Assembly (NCBI GenBank): GCA_005881895.1
Contig: VBCG01000011.1
Location: 1 to 34,830, forward strand
Direction: 5' to 3'
DNA: 34,830 nt
Origin: Betaproteobacteria bacterium
GTDB lineage: Bacteria > Pseudomonadota > Gammaproteobacteria > Burkholderiales > Casimicrobiaceae
Shown here: piece after piece, positions 8,661 through 16,900 of the stretch
Numbering within the stretch: position 1 is the stretch's first letter
Layout of the letters: each line of letters starts with the position of its first letter
Made by a program: the position numbers and the translations under genes
The notes under the pieces: generated by a model
What the model saw: the letters and a program-made list of their open reading frames with translations, nothing else
The model's database searches: none
What the model was told of the DNA's origin: nothing

Positions 8661-10763
8661 TCAGCGCTGGAGCGCGAGCATCACGTCCGCCGCGTCGGAC
8701 GGCCGCGGCGTCGAATCGAAAAATGCCAGCACGTCGTCGACCTCGCGCGTCCGGCGCATCGGCGGAAGGCTTTGCCAGATTCGGCGTCCGTAGGGTTTGT
8801 CGGTGAGCCGCGGATCGCAGATCATCAGCACGCCGCGATCGGTCTCGGTACGGATCAAGCGTCCGGCGCCTTGTTTGAGGCTGATCGCCGCCTGCGGAAG
8901 TTGCCAGTCGAGGAACGGATTGCCGCCCTCGGCCCTGAGCTTGTCGAGCCGCGCCGCGAGCAGCGGATCGTCCGGCGGCGCGAACGGCAACTTGTCGATC
9001 ACGACGACCGACAGCGCATCGCCGGGAACGTCGACGCCTTCCCAGAAGCTCGCGCTGCCCAACAAGACGGCGTTGCGCAGCGCGCGAAATCGCGTCAGGA
9101 GCTCGGTCTTCGAGCCGTCGCCCTGCACGAGCAGCGGATAGTCGAGCCCATGGCGTACGAAGGCTTCGACGAGACGGTCGCGTGCTGCGGCGAGCGCGCG
9201 CAGCGTCGTGAACAGCATGAATGCGCGTCCGCCACTTGCCTTCAAGACCGGCAGCGCGGCATCCACGACAGCGTCGGTATGCTCGCGTGTGTTCGGTGGC
9301 GGAAGGTCGCGCGGCACATATAGCAAACCTTGTGTCGCGTAATCGAAAGGACTGTCCCAACATCCGGTCGCGGCATCGGAGAGGCCGAGCTCGTGCGTGT
9401 AGTGCGTGAAATCGCGCGCGACGGCCAGCGTTGCCGATGTGAAAATCCACGCACGGCCCGTCGACTCCACTTGGCGACGAAAGATATCGGCGATCGAAAG
9501 CGGCGACGACTGGAGCTGCCAGCTTTGCGGCGTGACGTCGATCCAGCGGATCCAATCGCCGTCGGCGCTGCGCCCTTCGGCTGTCAATCCAACCTGCCAA
9601 CGCGCGACACGCGCCGCGGCTTCGTCGGCACGACGCGCGACACTCGCGAGATCCTCGCTTCGCTCCGCGTAGTGCTGCATCTCGGCGGCGAGCCGATCGA
9701 GCGCTGCGGCAAGCTCGTCGAGCGCATCAATGAAACCGGGGCGCGCGGCAATCGTGTCCTGCGTGAACTTGCCGGTCAAATCCCCGGCGGCGAGCCGCAG
9801 CTTGCGGATCGCGGGACCGACGTCCGCTGCGGCATCCGGGAGCCCGGGAACGTCGCGCGCGTTCGTGCGTGCGGCAATCTCGGCGTCACGCGCCAGCTCG
9901 GCCAACTGTCCCGCGGTTGTCTGCTCGCCGAAAAAAAGCGTCGCCGTATCGGGCAGCTGGTGCGCCTCGTCGAGGATCACTGTATTGCACGCGGGCAAGA
10001 GCTCGGCGAGCCCTTCGTCGCGTAGCATGACGTCGGCAAAGAACAAATGATGGTTGACGACGACCACATCGGCGTCGAGCGCGTCCTTGCGCGCCTTCAG
10101 CACGAAGCATTCCTTGTGGAACGGACAGTTCGAGCCCAGACAATTGTCGCGGGTCGATGTGACGAGCGGCCAGATCGACGCGTTCTCGGGCACGTCCCCA
10201 AGCTCGGCGCGATCGCCGCGTTCACTTGCGCGCGCGAACGCGATTATTTTTTGCAAGTGGCGGATGTCTTCGCGCGATGGCAACCGGTCCTCGCGCGCCG
10301 CGCGCTCGAGATGATGATGACAGACGTAGTTCGCGCGTCCCTTGAGTACCGCAATGGTCACCGGCACGTGGAGCGCGTCGCGCAGGAGCGGGATGTCGCG
10401 CTCGTAGAGCTGGTCCTGCAAGGTCTTCGTGCCCGTCGACACAATCACCTTGCCGCCGTAGAGGAGAGCGGGAACCAGGTAGGCGAACGTCTTGCCGGTG
10501 CCTGTCCCGGCCTCGGCGACCAGCTCGGTTCGCGACGCGATCGCGCAAGCGACCGCCTGCGCCATCGCGAGCTGTTGCGCACGAAACCGGAATGCCGGCA
10601 ACGAACGCGACAAGACGCCGCCATCACCGAAGATCGACGCCAGCGTCGCGTCGGTCGAAGTGCCGTCGCCGTCCGCGCGAACGTCAACGCCCGCCGCGAT
10701 TACCCGCCCAGCCGTCGCATCCGTGTGGGGCAAGTCAAATGCGTCGGCGCTGTTTCTTGTCAC
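8661..10763 (-). CDS. ATP-dependent DNA helicase, DinG/YoaA type (iron-sulfur SF2)
   Basis: XPD-like 5'-3' helicase expected to act on replication or repair intermediates such as R-loops and forks. Walker A reads AEAGTGTGKT (residues 83-92) and the DEAH box ILDEAHQL (about 263-270). Four cysteines for a 4Fe-4S cluster lie between them: Cys148 (ANYVC), Cys208 (DNC), Cys213 (SNC) and Cys219 (KEC). C-terminal motifs include LLGSASFWEGVDVPGDAL and QGAGRLIRTETDRGV (motif VI). Family similarity begins only near residue 40 (LASIFGDGG), so the start is doubtful: GTG 10763 overlaps the upstream gene by 29 bp, while TTG 10733 avoids overlap. Neither has a clear ribosome-binding site. YoaA is as likely as DinG, so no symbol is given. 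Confidence 0.9.
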   Translation of the reverse strand: MTRNSADAFDLPHTDATAGRVIAAGVDVRADGDGTSTDATLASIFGDGGVLSRSLPAFRFRAQQLAMAQAVACAIASRTELVAEAGTGTGKTFAYLVPALLYGGKVIVSTGTKTLQDQLYERDIPLLRDALHVPVTIAVLKGRANYVCHHHLERAAREDRLPSREDIRHLQKIIAFARASERGDRAELGDVPENASIWPLVTSTRDNCLGSNCPFHKECFVLKARKDALDADVVVVNHHLFFADVMLRDEGLAELLPACNTVILDEAHQLPDTATLFFGEQTTAGQLAELARDAEIAARTNARDVPGLPDAAADVGPAIRKLRLAAGDLTGKFTQDTIAARPGFIDALDELAAALDRLAAEMQHYAERSEDLASVARRADEAAARVARWQVGLTAEGRSADGDWIRWIDVTPQSWQLQSSPLSIADIFRRQVESTGRAWIFTSATLAVARDFTHYTHELGLSDAATGCWDSPFDYATQGLLYVPRDLPPPNTREHTDAVVDAALPVLKASGGRAFMLFTTLRALAAARDRLVEAFVRHGLDYPLLVQGDGSKTELLTRFRALRNAVLLGSASFWEGVDVPGDALSVVVIDKLPFAPPDDPLLAARLDKLRAEGGNPFLDWQLPQAAISLKQGAGRLIRTETDRGVLMICDPRLTDKPYGRRIWQSLPPMRRTREVDDVLAFFDSTPRPSDAADVMLALQR

Positions 10764-11331
10764 GTTCGGGCTTTTGCGGAGGGGTGGTGTTTTCCTTGAC
10801 GATCGAAACGATCTTGCGGATCCCGTCGATGCGTACCCGAAAATCGTCGTAGGGCTTGGCGACGCGGGCCTTGTATTCGTCGTCCGATTCGCCGGGCTTC
10901 CATTTCAGTTTGACGAGGGCGTCGAGCCAGAATTCCTGAAGGCTGCGCACGCCCTCGACGGCCTGCGTGGAGATCGACGCCTCACGAAGGGCGGCCTGAT
11001 ACGGGCGCGTGATGTTGAGCTTCTGCTTGTCGACGCAGTATTCGCTCTTGGCGCCGTTGACGCCTTCTTCCGACTTTTCATAGCCGAACTCGATGACCTC
11101 GATGCTTTTGATGTGGCGGCACATCGTGTACAGATGCTGCACGGCGTCGAAATAGCAATCGAGCCCGCCTTTGCCGTCGGTGTTGGGACAGACGTAGTTG
11201 TATTGGGGTCCGGGGTTGCCGCCAATCGTCTTGTACTGTGGAAGGACGCTATCGGCAGCCTTGTCGGCGAAGGCCGGAAAGGCGATCGGCGCTGCGAGCG
11301 CCGCGATCAAAAGCGCAGTCGGGAATCGCAT
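10735..11331 (-). CDS. Small exported protein with four cysteines, function unknown
   Basis: I do not recognise a family. From ATG 11331 the 198-residue product starts with a clear Sec signal (MRFPTALLIAALAAPIAFPAFA, cleavage before DKA); an upstream in-frame start would place about 20 unsuitable residues in front, so I reject it. The mature protein has four cysteines (NYVC, GLDC, YTMC, SEYC) in its first half, consistent with two disulfides in the periplasm. A predicted helical, charged region follows, ending in a very basic tail (PQKPERDKKQRRRI). The sequence before the start is C-rich and lacks a Shine-Dalgarno motif. It lies between a FabG-like gene and the helicase gene on the same strand and overlaps or abuts the latter, so it may share its transcript. 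Confidence 0.75.
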   Translation of the reverse strand: MRFPTALLIAALAAPIAFPAFADKAADSVLPQYKTIGGNPGPQYNYVCPNTDGKGGLDCYFDAVQHLYTMCRHIKSIEVIEFGYEKSEEGVNGAKSEYCVDKQKLNITRPYQAALREASISTQAVEGVRSLQEFWLDALVKLKWKPGESDDEYKARVAKPYDDFRVRIDGIRKIVSIVKENTTPPQKPERDKKQRRRI

Positions 11332-11455
11332 GGGGGGGAAATTGCGTACGATGACGATGGCATCGTACCCTGCCCACGCCAACCCGCTCAACCTGCCGAA
11401 CGGATGAACTGCCGTGCGACCGACGAGCGGCCGCCCGCCGACACCGTTCTGTTGC

Positions 11456-12196
11456 CTAGATGGTACAGCCGCCCGACACTTCGATCACTGCGCCGTTGAT
11501 GTACGACGCTTCGTCCGAAGCGAGCCAGGCGTACGTATTCGCGATTTCTTCGGGCTTGCCGAGCCGGCCCATCGGCACTTTCTCTTCCATCATCTTGATG
11601 ACCTTGTCCGGAATGTGCGCGAGGATCGGCGTTTCGATGAATCCTGGACAGATCGCGTTGGCGCGGATGCCTTTGCGGCCGAGCTCGCGGGCCCAGGTCT
11701 TGACCATTCCGATCACACCGAACTTCGTTGCCGCGTAATTGGTCTGGCCGAAGTTCCCGTACAGTCCGACGATCGATGATGCGTTCAGGATCACGCCGGA
11801 GTTCTGTTCGAGCATGATGTCGACGACCGCTTTGGTGCAGTTGTAGACGCCCTTCAAATTCACGTCGATCACCCGCTCGAACTGCTCGTCGGTCATCTTC
11901 TTGAATTGCGCGTCCTGCACGATCCCGGCGTTGTTGACGAGCGTGTCGATCCGGCCCCATTTCGCCATGACGCCTTCCACCATCCGCGCGATGCTTTCCT
12001 TGTCGGTCACGTCGACGCGAAACGCGGCCGCTTCGCCGCCCTCGGCTTCGACTTCCTGCATCGTTTCCTTGACCGATTCGAGATTGATATCGCAGACCGC
12101 GACTTTGGCGCCCTCGGTCGCGAACTTGAGAGCCGTCGCGCGACCGATGCCCTGGCCTGCCCCTGTGATGATCGAGACCTTTCCGGTCAGACGCAT
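11456..12196 (-). CDS. Short-chain dehydrogenase, FabG/PhaB-like 3-oxoacyl reductase
   Basis: Classical SDR that likely reduces a 3-oxoacyl-ACP or acetoacetyl-CoA thioester with NAD(P)H. In 246 residues it has the cofactor motif TGAGQGIG (11-18), NNAG (88-91), the catalytic Ser141 in NASSIVG, Tyr154 and Lys158 in YAATK, and the closing PEEIANTYAWLASDEASYINGAVIEVSGG block common to FabG. ATG 12196 is preceded by GGAGAA. No acyl-carrier or fatty-acid cluster surrounds it. Because phaC is on the same contig it could supply 3-hydroxyacyl-CoA for PHA, but this is inference, and FabG-like housekeeping or an unrelated alcohol substrate is equally possible. A 20-bp palindrome lies about 210 bp upstream. 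Confidence 0.88.
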   Translation of the reverse strand: MRLTGKVSIITGAGQGIGRATALKFATEGAKVAVCDINLESVKETMQEVEAEGGEAAAFRVDVTDKESIARMVEGVMAKWGRIDTLVNNAGIVQDAQFKKMTDEQFERVIDVNLKGVYNCTKAVVDIMLEQNSGVILNASSIVGLYGNFGQTNYAATKFGVIGMVKTWARELGRKGIRANAICPGFIETPILAHIPDKVIKMMEEKVPMGRLGKPEEIANTYAWLASDEASYINGAVIEVSGGCTI

Positions 12197-12407
12197 GAAC
12201 GATTCTCCGTTATATTTTTGCGCGGGTTTGCGCCCCGGCGGTGGCTACGCCGAGCCGACCTAAACCACTGTAATCTAACTGTAAATATTGCGGCGCACAA
12301 GCTTTATTGCACCGCGGTGAATAAAACCGCACCAAAATACAACGCCCAACTAAATCAAAGGGTTGACGCGGGCATCGTTGCACAATTAATGCGGCTATGG
12401 CGCAAGG

Positions 12408-12427
12408 AAGTGAGCGATCGCTCACTT
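12408..12427. promoter_or_regulatory. Perfect 20-bp palindrome, possible operator
   Basis: AAGTGAGCGATCGCTCACTT is a perfect two-fold symmetric site. Flanking CGCAAG and TTGCG nearly extend the symmetry, broken by a 4-bp GAAG insertion on the left. It lies 13 bp after the recJ stop and about 210 bp before the FabG-like gene. Perfect symmetry without a loop and without a following T-run suits a homodimeric regulator (TetR-like sites often look like this) better than a terminator. No regulator gene is nearby. Confidence 0.5.
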
Positions 12428-12439
12428 GCGTCCTTGATC

Positions 12440-14140
12440 CTAGTCAACAGGCAGCCAATGCTCGACGATCAGTTCGAGCGCCTCGAGCCGATTCCATTCG
12501 TGGACCTCGGGCCGATAGGCGGCGTGAATCCGGGCGGGGAGGAGCTCAGTCCGGTGAAAGGCGATCGCCGCGAAGCGCTCGCCGGCGCGTGAAAGGCAGA
12601 GCTTGACGTGCTTGTCGGCGACCGCCCGCTGCGAAACGACGTCGAACTGGTCGTCGAACGCCGGCGCCGGAAAACCTTGTCCCCAAACGCGGTGCTGCAG
12701 CGATTTGGCGAACGCGAAGGTCAATTCACCCGTTTGCAGCGCGCCGTCCGTTTCGAACGACCGGCGCAAATGGGCGGGGGTCAAGGTTTCCCGCGCGACG
12801 CTTTCGAACGCGGCGGCAAAAGCCGGAAGCGCCGCTTCGTCGATCGTCAACCCCGCGGCGAACGCATGTCCGCCAAAGCGGCGAATCAAGCCGGGCGTTC
12901 GCTTGGTCACGAGATCGAGTCCATCGCGGAGATTGAATCCGCTAATCGAGCGGCCCGAGCCGCGGAGCTCGCCCGCCGTACCACGCGCGAAAACAATCGC
13001 GGGGCGGTGGTAGCGGTCCTTCAAACGCGACGCCACGATGCCGACCACGCCCTGATGCCATTCCGGGCGGTAGACGCACAGCGTGAACGCGTCGGCGCTC
13101 GCCGGGCGTTCAACGGATTCGAGGTCGGACAGCGCTTCGTCCTGCATCGTCCGCTCGACCTCGCGGCGCTCCCGGTTGAGGGCGTCGAGCTCAGCGGCCA
13201 GCGGCAGCGCCTCGGCGGGAGATTGCGCGAGCAGGCAGCGGATGCCTATCGACATGTCCGCGAGCCGGCCGGCGGCGTTGAGGCGCGGTCCGGCAACAAA
13301 GCCCAGGTCGAAGGCCGTCGCGCGTGCCGCATCACGTCCCGCAACGGCGAAAAGCGCCGCAATCCCGGGATGCGCGCGTCCGTTGCGAATGCGTGAAAGC
13401 CCCTGCGCCACGAGGATGCGGTTGACTTGATCGAGCCGCACGACGTCGGCGACGGTTCCCAACGCGACGAGATCGAGGAGCGCGCCGAGGTTGGGTTCTG
13501 CGCCGTGCGCAAACGCGCCGCGCTGCCGGAGCTTCGCGCGTAACGCGATGAGCACGAAGAACATGACGCCGACGCCGGCGATGTTCTTCGACGGAAAACG
13601 GCAACCGGTCTGATTGGGATTGACGATGATAGCGTCGGGCAGCGTCGCGCCGGGCAAATGATGGTCGGTGATCAGAACGTCGATGCCGCGGGCCTTCGCG
13701 GCCGCCACGCCCTCGACGCTGCCGATGCCGTTGTCGACCGTGACGAGCAGACGCGGTGTTCGAGCGGCGGCGAGCGCAACGATTTCCGGCGTAAGTCCGT
13801 AACCGAACTCGAAACGGTTGGGCACAATGAAGTCGACGTCTGCGCCCAGCGCGCGCAGCCCGAGCATCCCGACGGCGCATGCGGTGGCGCCGTCGGCGTC
13901 GTAGTCTGCGACGATGACAATTGACTCACGCGTGGCGATTGCATAGGACAGCCGATCGACCGCCGCATCGATGTTCGCGAGCGACGCGAAGCTCGGCAGC
14001 GCATCGAGCCCGTGCTCGAGCTCGGAAACCGATTCGATGCCCCGCGCGGCATAGACACGGGCAAGCACTGATGGAATGCCGGCGCCCAACAATGCGGCGA
14101 CGTTCGACGGCACCGCGCGCCTGATGATCGGAATCGTCAT
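12440..14140 (-). CDS. recJ: Single-stranded-DNA-specific exonuclease RecJ
   Basis: 5'-3' ssDNA exonuclease for recombination and mismatch or base-excision repair, cytoplasmic. From ATG 14140 the protein has 566 residues, typical for RecJ. DHH-phosphoesterase motifs are present in order: VADYDADGATA (79-84 DYDADG), VTVDNGIG (DNG 136-138) and ITDHHLPG (DHH 159-161), followed by the DHHA1 part with RGSGRSISGFNLRDGLD and FGGHAFAAGLTI. An upstream in-frame start at 14314 would add 58 Arg-rich residues unlike RecJ; ATG 14140 forms an ATGA overlap with the rpfE stop and is preferred. The rpfE-recJ pair is therefore translationally coupled. Confidence 0.97.
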   Translation of the reverse strand: MTIPIIRRAVPSNVAALLGAGIPSVLARVYAARGIESVSELEHGLDALPSFASLANIDAAVDRLSYAIATRESIVIVADYDADGATACAVGMLGLRALGADVDFIVPNRFEFGYGLTPEIVALAAARTPRLLVTVDNGIGSVEGVAAAKARGIDVLITDHHLPGATLPDAIIVNPNQTGCRFPSKNIAGVGVMFFVLIALRAKLRQRGAFAHGAEPNLGALLDLVALGTVADVVRLDQVNRILVAQGLSRIRNGRAHPGIAALFAVAGRDAARATAFDLGFVAGPRLNAAGRLADMSIGIRCLLAQSPAEALPLAAELDALNRERREVERTMQDEALSDLESVERPASADAFTLCVYRPEWHQGVVGIVASRLKDRYHRPAIVFARGTAGELRGSGRSISGFNLRDGLDLVTKRTPGLIRRFGGHAFAAGLTIDEAALPAFAAAFESVARETLTPAHLRRSFETDGALQTGELTFAFAKSLQHRVWGQGFPAPAFDDQFDVVSQRAVADKHVKLCLSRAGERFAAIAFHRTELLPARIHAAYRPEVHEWNRLEALELIVEHWLPVD

Positions 14141-15138
14141 TCGGGAGCGAGCGCCGGAATTTCGAACTGACGAGCGCGCAAACGCGACGTGACGCGAGCA
14201 AAGCGGGATGGTCGCTCGGCGACCCACGATACGGCGGCGCCGTGGCCATCGGCGATAAGCCGCAGCGCGTCGAGCTTGCCCGCCTCGAGCGCGGCAACTG
14301 CGGGCTGCAGCCAATCGGCACCGAAGCGCTCGATCGCCGATTCGTCGTTCATCGATGCCAGCGCCACGATCGCTTTCTCGCTCCCATTCAATCGATCAAG
14401 GATCGCGGATAACCCGTCGGGCAGTGCATCGACCGAACGACCGATGTGACGCGCGAGACCGCGCACAAGATCACCGCTCTCATCTGCAGCGGCGAACGCG
14501 TCCGCGAACGTGGGGATCCTAACGTCCGACAATCGACCGTTACTCCAGAACCACATGCTCGAGACGGGCAGCAATCCTCGCGCCTCACGCCGCTGGTTGA
14601 CGGCGTGCTCGTGTAGCAGCATCTGAATCTCGACCTGCCAGCGCTGCCACGTGTTGCCGTCGGCGCCGCCCGGAAGAAACGGATAAATGGACCGTCCGAG
14701 CGCGACGTCGAGTGGAGACGTGGACAGCGAAAACACCTGGTCGCAGCGCGCAAACCATGTCGCCGGACGCGGCGCGACGAAAGACACGCCATCGCCGACA
14801 AAATGACGGTTGAGAAGCTCGACCAAAATCGCGGCGTCGTCATCGGCAAGGTCCTGAACACGCCCGGCGAGCATCACAATGTCGCGATCCGCGACCAGCG
14901 TTACGGGCGTCGCCGCGATCAGGTACCGGTCGTCAACGTCCAGGCCCGCACCGAGCGCGCAGAGCGGTGCGAGCGGCGTCGTGGGCGGCAAGCCAAGCGC
15001 CGCGCACAACGCCGAGGCGAGTCCCTCTCCGTTCAGTTCCGGCGGATCGGCGTAGCGCGCGAACGATTGGAACGGCGCTGTGGCGCCTAGCGCATGCGTG
15101 CCGCGCGCAAGCAACCCGGGAACAGTCAACGTCAGCAT
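14137..15138 (-). CDS. rpfE: RpfE-like protein
   Basis: A 333-residue cytoplasmic protein of the RpfE family, first named from the rpf pathogenicity-regulation region of Xanthomonas, where rpfE also lies beside recJ. Its biochemical role is not established. Some members are annotated as related to cofactor-independent phosphoglycerate mutase, but I see no metal-binding motif to support that. Recognisable features are the N-terminal LTLTVPGLLARG, RYLIAATPVTLVADRDIVML, the WQVEIQMLLHEHAVNQRREARGLLPVSSMWFWSNG block, and a basic C-terminus. The gene overlaps recJ by 4 bp (ATGA), so the two are co-translated. The assignment rests partly on the neighbourhood; the block around SMWFW-GG/NG is the strongest sequence clue. 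Confidence 0.75.
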   Translation of the reverse strand: MLTLTVPGLLARGTHALGATAPFQSFARYADPPELNGEGLASALCAALGLPPTTPLAPLCALGAGLDVDDRYLIAATPVTLVADRDIVMLAGRVQDLADDDAAILVELLNRHFVGDGVSFVAPRPATWFARCDQVFSLSTSPLDVALGRSIYPFLPGGADGNTWQRWQVEIQMLLHEHAVNQRREARGLLPVSSMWFWSNGRLSDVRIPTFADAFAAADESGDLVRGLARHIGRSVDALPDGLSAILDRLNGSEKAIVALASMNDESAIERFGADWLQPAVAALEAGKLDALRLIADGHGAAVSWVAERPSRFARVTSRLRARQFEIPALAPE

Positions 15139-15196
15139 CGGTCGAAATGCGGTCGACGTCGCGCGACGGAATCCGCGGAAATGAAAAATTCCAGCA

Positions 15197-15205
15197 TGCG
15201 ATAAT
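15197..15205 (+). promoter_or_regulatory. Possible extended -10 promoter for the Dabb gene
   Basis: TGCGATAAT at 15197-15205 resembles an extended -10 element (TGn followed by GATAAT), 29 bp before the ATG at 15235. No matching -35 is seen, which is tolerated in extended -10 promoters. Assignment is by position and resemblance only. Confidence 0.35.
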
Positions 15206-15234
15206 CGTACGCTAACTCACGCGAGCCTTTGTTC

Positions 15235-15528
15235 ATGATCAAGCACGTCGTCTTCTGGAAAATCAAGGATCCCACGCAAAAAGCGGCGCATGCAAAAGCG
15301 GTGAAGCGTGCACTCGAATCGCTGCGTGGTCACATTCCGGGCATGCTGGCGATCGAAGTGGGCATCGACATCGGTTACGACGCGCAAGCGGAGGACGTGG
15401 CGCTCTACGCGGAGTTCGCCGATCGCGCCGCGCTCGATGTCTATCAACAACACCCATCGCATCAAGACGCCAAGGCAATTGTTTCCCTGCTCACGACGGG
15501 CCGCCGGGCGATCGACTGGGAAGCCTGA
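15235..15528 (+). CDS. Dabb-domain (stress-responsive A/B barrel) protein
   Basis: A 97-residue protein with the dimeric alpha/beta-barrel Dabb fold (Pfam PF07876). It starts MIKHVVFWKIK, the usual beta-strand with a central His, then helix KAVKRALESLRGHIPGMLAIEVG, the strand ALYAEFADRAALDVYQQHPSHQ, and a short C-terminal tail. ATG 15235 is chosen over TTG 15229 because Dabb proteins begin at this point. Members of the family range from plant stress proteins to small bacterial enzymes; the substrate here is unknown. It is divergent from rpfE and is followed by an inverted-repeat element and then lolC on the same strand. Confidence 0.88.
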   Translation: MIKHVVFWKIKDPTQKAAHAKAVKRALESLRGHIPGMLAIEVGIDIGYDAQAEDVALYAEFADRAALDVYQQHPSHQDAKAIVSLLTTGRRAIDWEA

Positions 15529-15530
15529 AA

Positions 15531-15607
15531 GTAGGGTCAGACTCGACCTTCGTAAAACCTGATCGACAGGGGTAGAGAGCGACGATGAAAGTCGAGTCTG
15601 ACCCTAC
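15531..15607. repeat. Inverted-repeat element A (GGGTCAGACTC family)
   Basis: Left arm 15531-15547 (GTAGGGTCAGACTCGAC) is perfectly complementary to right arm 15591-15607 over 17 bp, with 43 bp between. The interior can extend the stem imperfectly. A second element at 26064-26132 has the same 11-bp core. The 5' GTAG foot recalls REP sequences mobilised by RAYT transposases, but no such gene is in the window. It sits 3 bp after the Dabb stop and 45 bp before lolC; as RNA it would form a strong hairpin without a T-run. Confidence 0.85.
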
Positions 15608-15652
15608 CTATACCCGCGACGCCTACTAGCTACGCTTCGATAAGAACCCTTC

Positions 15653-16900
15653 GTGTCGCCCTACGAACTGGCCGTCGGCCTGCGCTATACACGCGCCCGC
15701 AAAGGCTCGGGACGCAACGCCTTCGTCTCGTTCATCGCATTTACATCGATGGCGGGCATTGTTGTCGGCGTCTGGGCGCTGATTGTCGTGCTTTCGGTGA
15801 TGAATGGGTTCCAGCTCGAATTGCGCAACAGGATTTTGAGCGTTGCGTCCCATATTGAAGTGCGTGGATTCCCCGAGCTCAAGGATCCCGCGGCCGTTAC
15901 CCAAATCGCTCGTCGTAATCCGCGCGTCGTCGCCGCAGCACCGTATGTGCTCGGCCAGGCGATGCTGTCGGCCGGCGAAGCGAACCGAGGCGTTCTCATT
16001 CGCGGTGTCGATCCCGCGCAAGAAGACACCGTTGCCGACATCGGCAGGCACATGGTGCGCGGATCGCTCTCCACACTGACGCCGGGATCTTTCAACATGG
16101 TGCTCGGCGCGGAACTCGCGCGAGCACTGGGCGCGCGCGTCGGTGACAGCGTCGTCGCGATCACGCCGCAGGGCGTCGTTACGCCGGCGGGCACGCTGCC
16201 GCGAATCAAGACGTTCAAGGTCGCCGGCATCTTCGAGATCAACATGTCGGAGTTCGACAGCAGTCTCGCGTTCGTCAACATCGACGACGCGGAAAAGCTT
16301 TATCGTCTGGAGAACGCGACCGGCGTCCGACTGAAGCTCGACGACATGTTCGCCGCGCCGCGCGTCGCGAACGAGCTATCGGCGGTAATGCCGGTGGACA
16401 CGGATGTGCGCGACTGGACCCGCAATCACGCGAACTTCTTCCGCGCCGTGGCGATCGAGAAGCGGATGATGTTCATCATTCTCACGCTGATCGTCGCCGT
16501 CGCGGCGTTCAACATCGTGTCGGCGCAAGTCATGGTCGTCACCGACAAGAAGGCCGACATCGCGATCCTGCGCACGCTCGGCGCGGCGCCGAAATCGATC
16601 CTGGCCATCTTCATGATCCAAGGGATGTTGATCGGCGTTATCGGCACGCTGATCGGCGTCGTCACTGGCGTGCTGACCGCGCTCAATATCGATACGATCG
16701 TTCCCGCCATCGAGCGCGCGCTCAACATTCAGTTTCTCGATAAGACCGTTTACTACATCAGCGATCTGCCGTCCGATCTGCAAAGCGGCGACGTGATCAC
16801 GGTCGCGTTGATTGCGCTGTTCCTCGCGCTTGCCGCCACGATCTATCCGAGCTGGCGCGCGGCGCGCGTCAATCCTGCGGAAGCGCTCCGGTATGAATGA
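15653..16900 (+). CDS. lolC: Lipoprotein-releasing ABC permease LolC/LolE family
   Basis: Inner-membrane subunit that hands outer-membrane lipoproteins to LolA. The 415-residue protein has the LolC/E N-terminus [30 protein letters not shown] with the first helix ([20 protein letters not shown]), a large periplasmic domain (about residues 50-265), and three C-terminal helices ending in a FtsX-type block ([19 protein letters not shown]). It is paired with lolD only; many betaproteobacteria have a single LolC/E-type permease, probably acting as a homodimer (family knowledge). The start is GTG 15653 with a weak ribosome-binding site, 45 bp after repeat element A. Its stop overlaps the lolD start by 8 bp. 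Confidence 0.95.
   Translation: MSPYELAVGLRYTRARKGSGRNAFVSFIAFTSMAGIVVGVWALIVVLSVMNGFQLELRNRILSVASHIEVRGFPELKDPAAVTQIARRNPRVVAAAPYVLGQAMLSAGEANRGVLIRGVDPAQEDTVADIGRHMVRGSLSTLTPGSFNMVLGAELARALGARVGDSVVAITPQGVVTPAGTLPRIKTFKVAGIFEINMSEFDSSLAFVNIDDAEKLYRLENATGVRLKLDDMFAAPRVANELSAVMPVDTDVRDWTRNHANFFRAVAIEKRMMFIILTLIVAVAAFNIVSAQVMVVTDKKADIAILRTLGAAPKSILAIFMIQGMLIGVIGTLIGVVTGVLTALNIDTIVPAIERALNIQFLDKTVYYISDLPSDLQSGDVITVALIALFLALAATIYPSWRAARVNPAEALRYE

Noticed and set aside
8055-9323. Plus-strand open frame of 422 codons across the oxidoreductase and helicase genes
   Set aside because: Antisense shadow without motifs; the minus strand has intact Walker, DEAH and iron-sulfur motifs.
12408-12427. The 20-bp palindrome as a recJ terminator
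   Set aside because: It could fold as an 8-bp stem with a GATC loop, but no T-run follows on the minus strand, so an operator is preferred.
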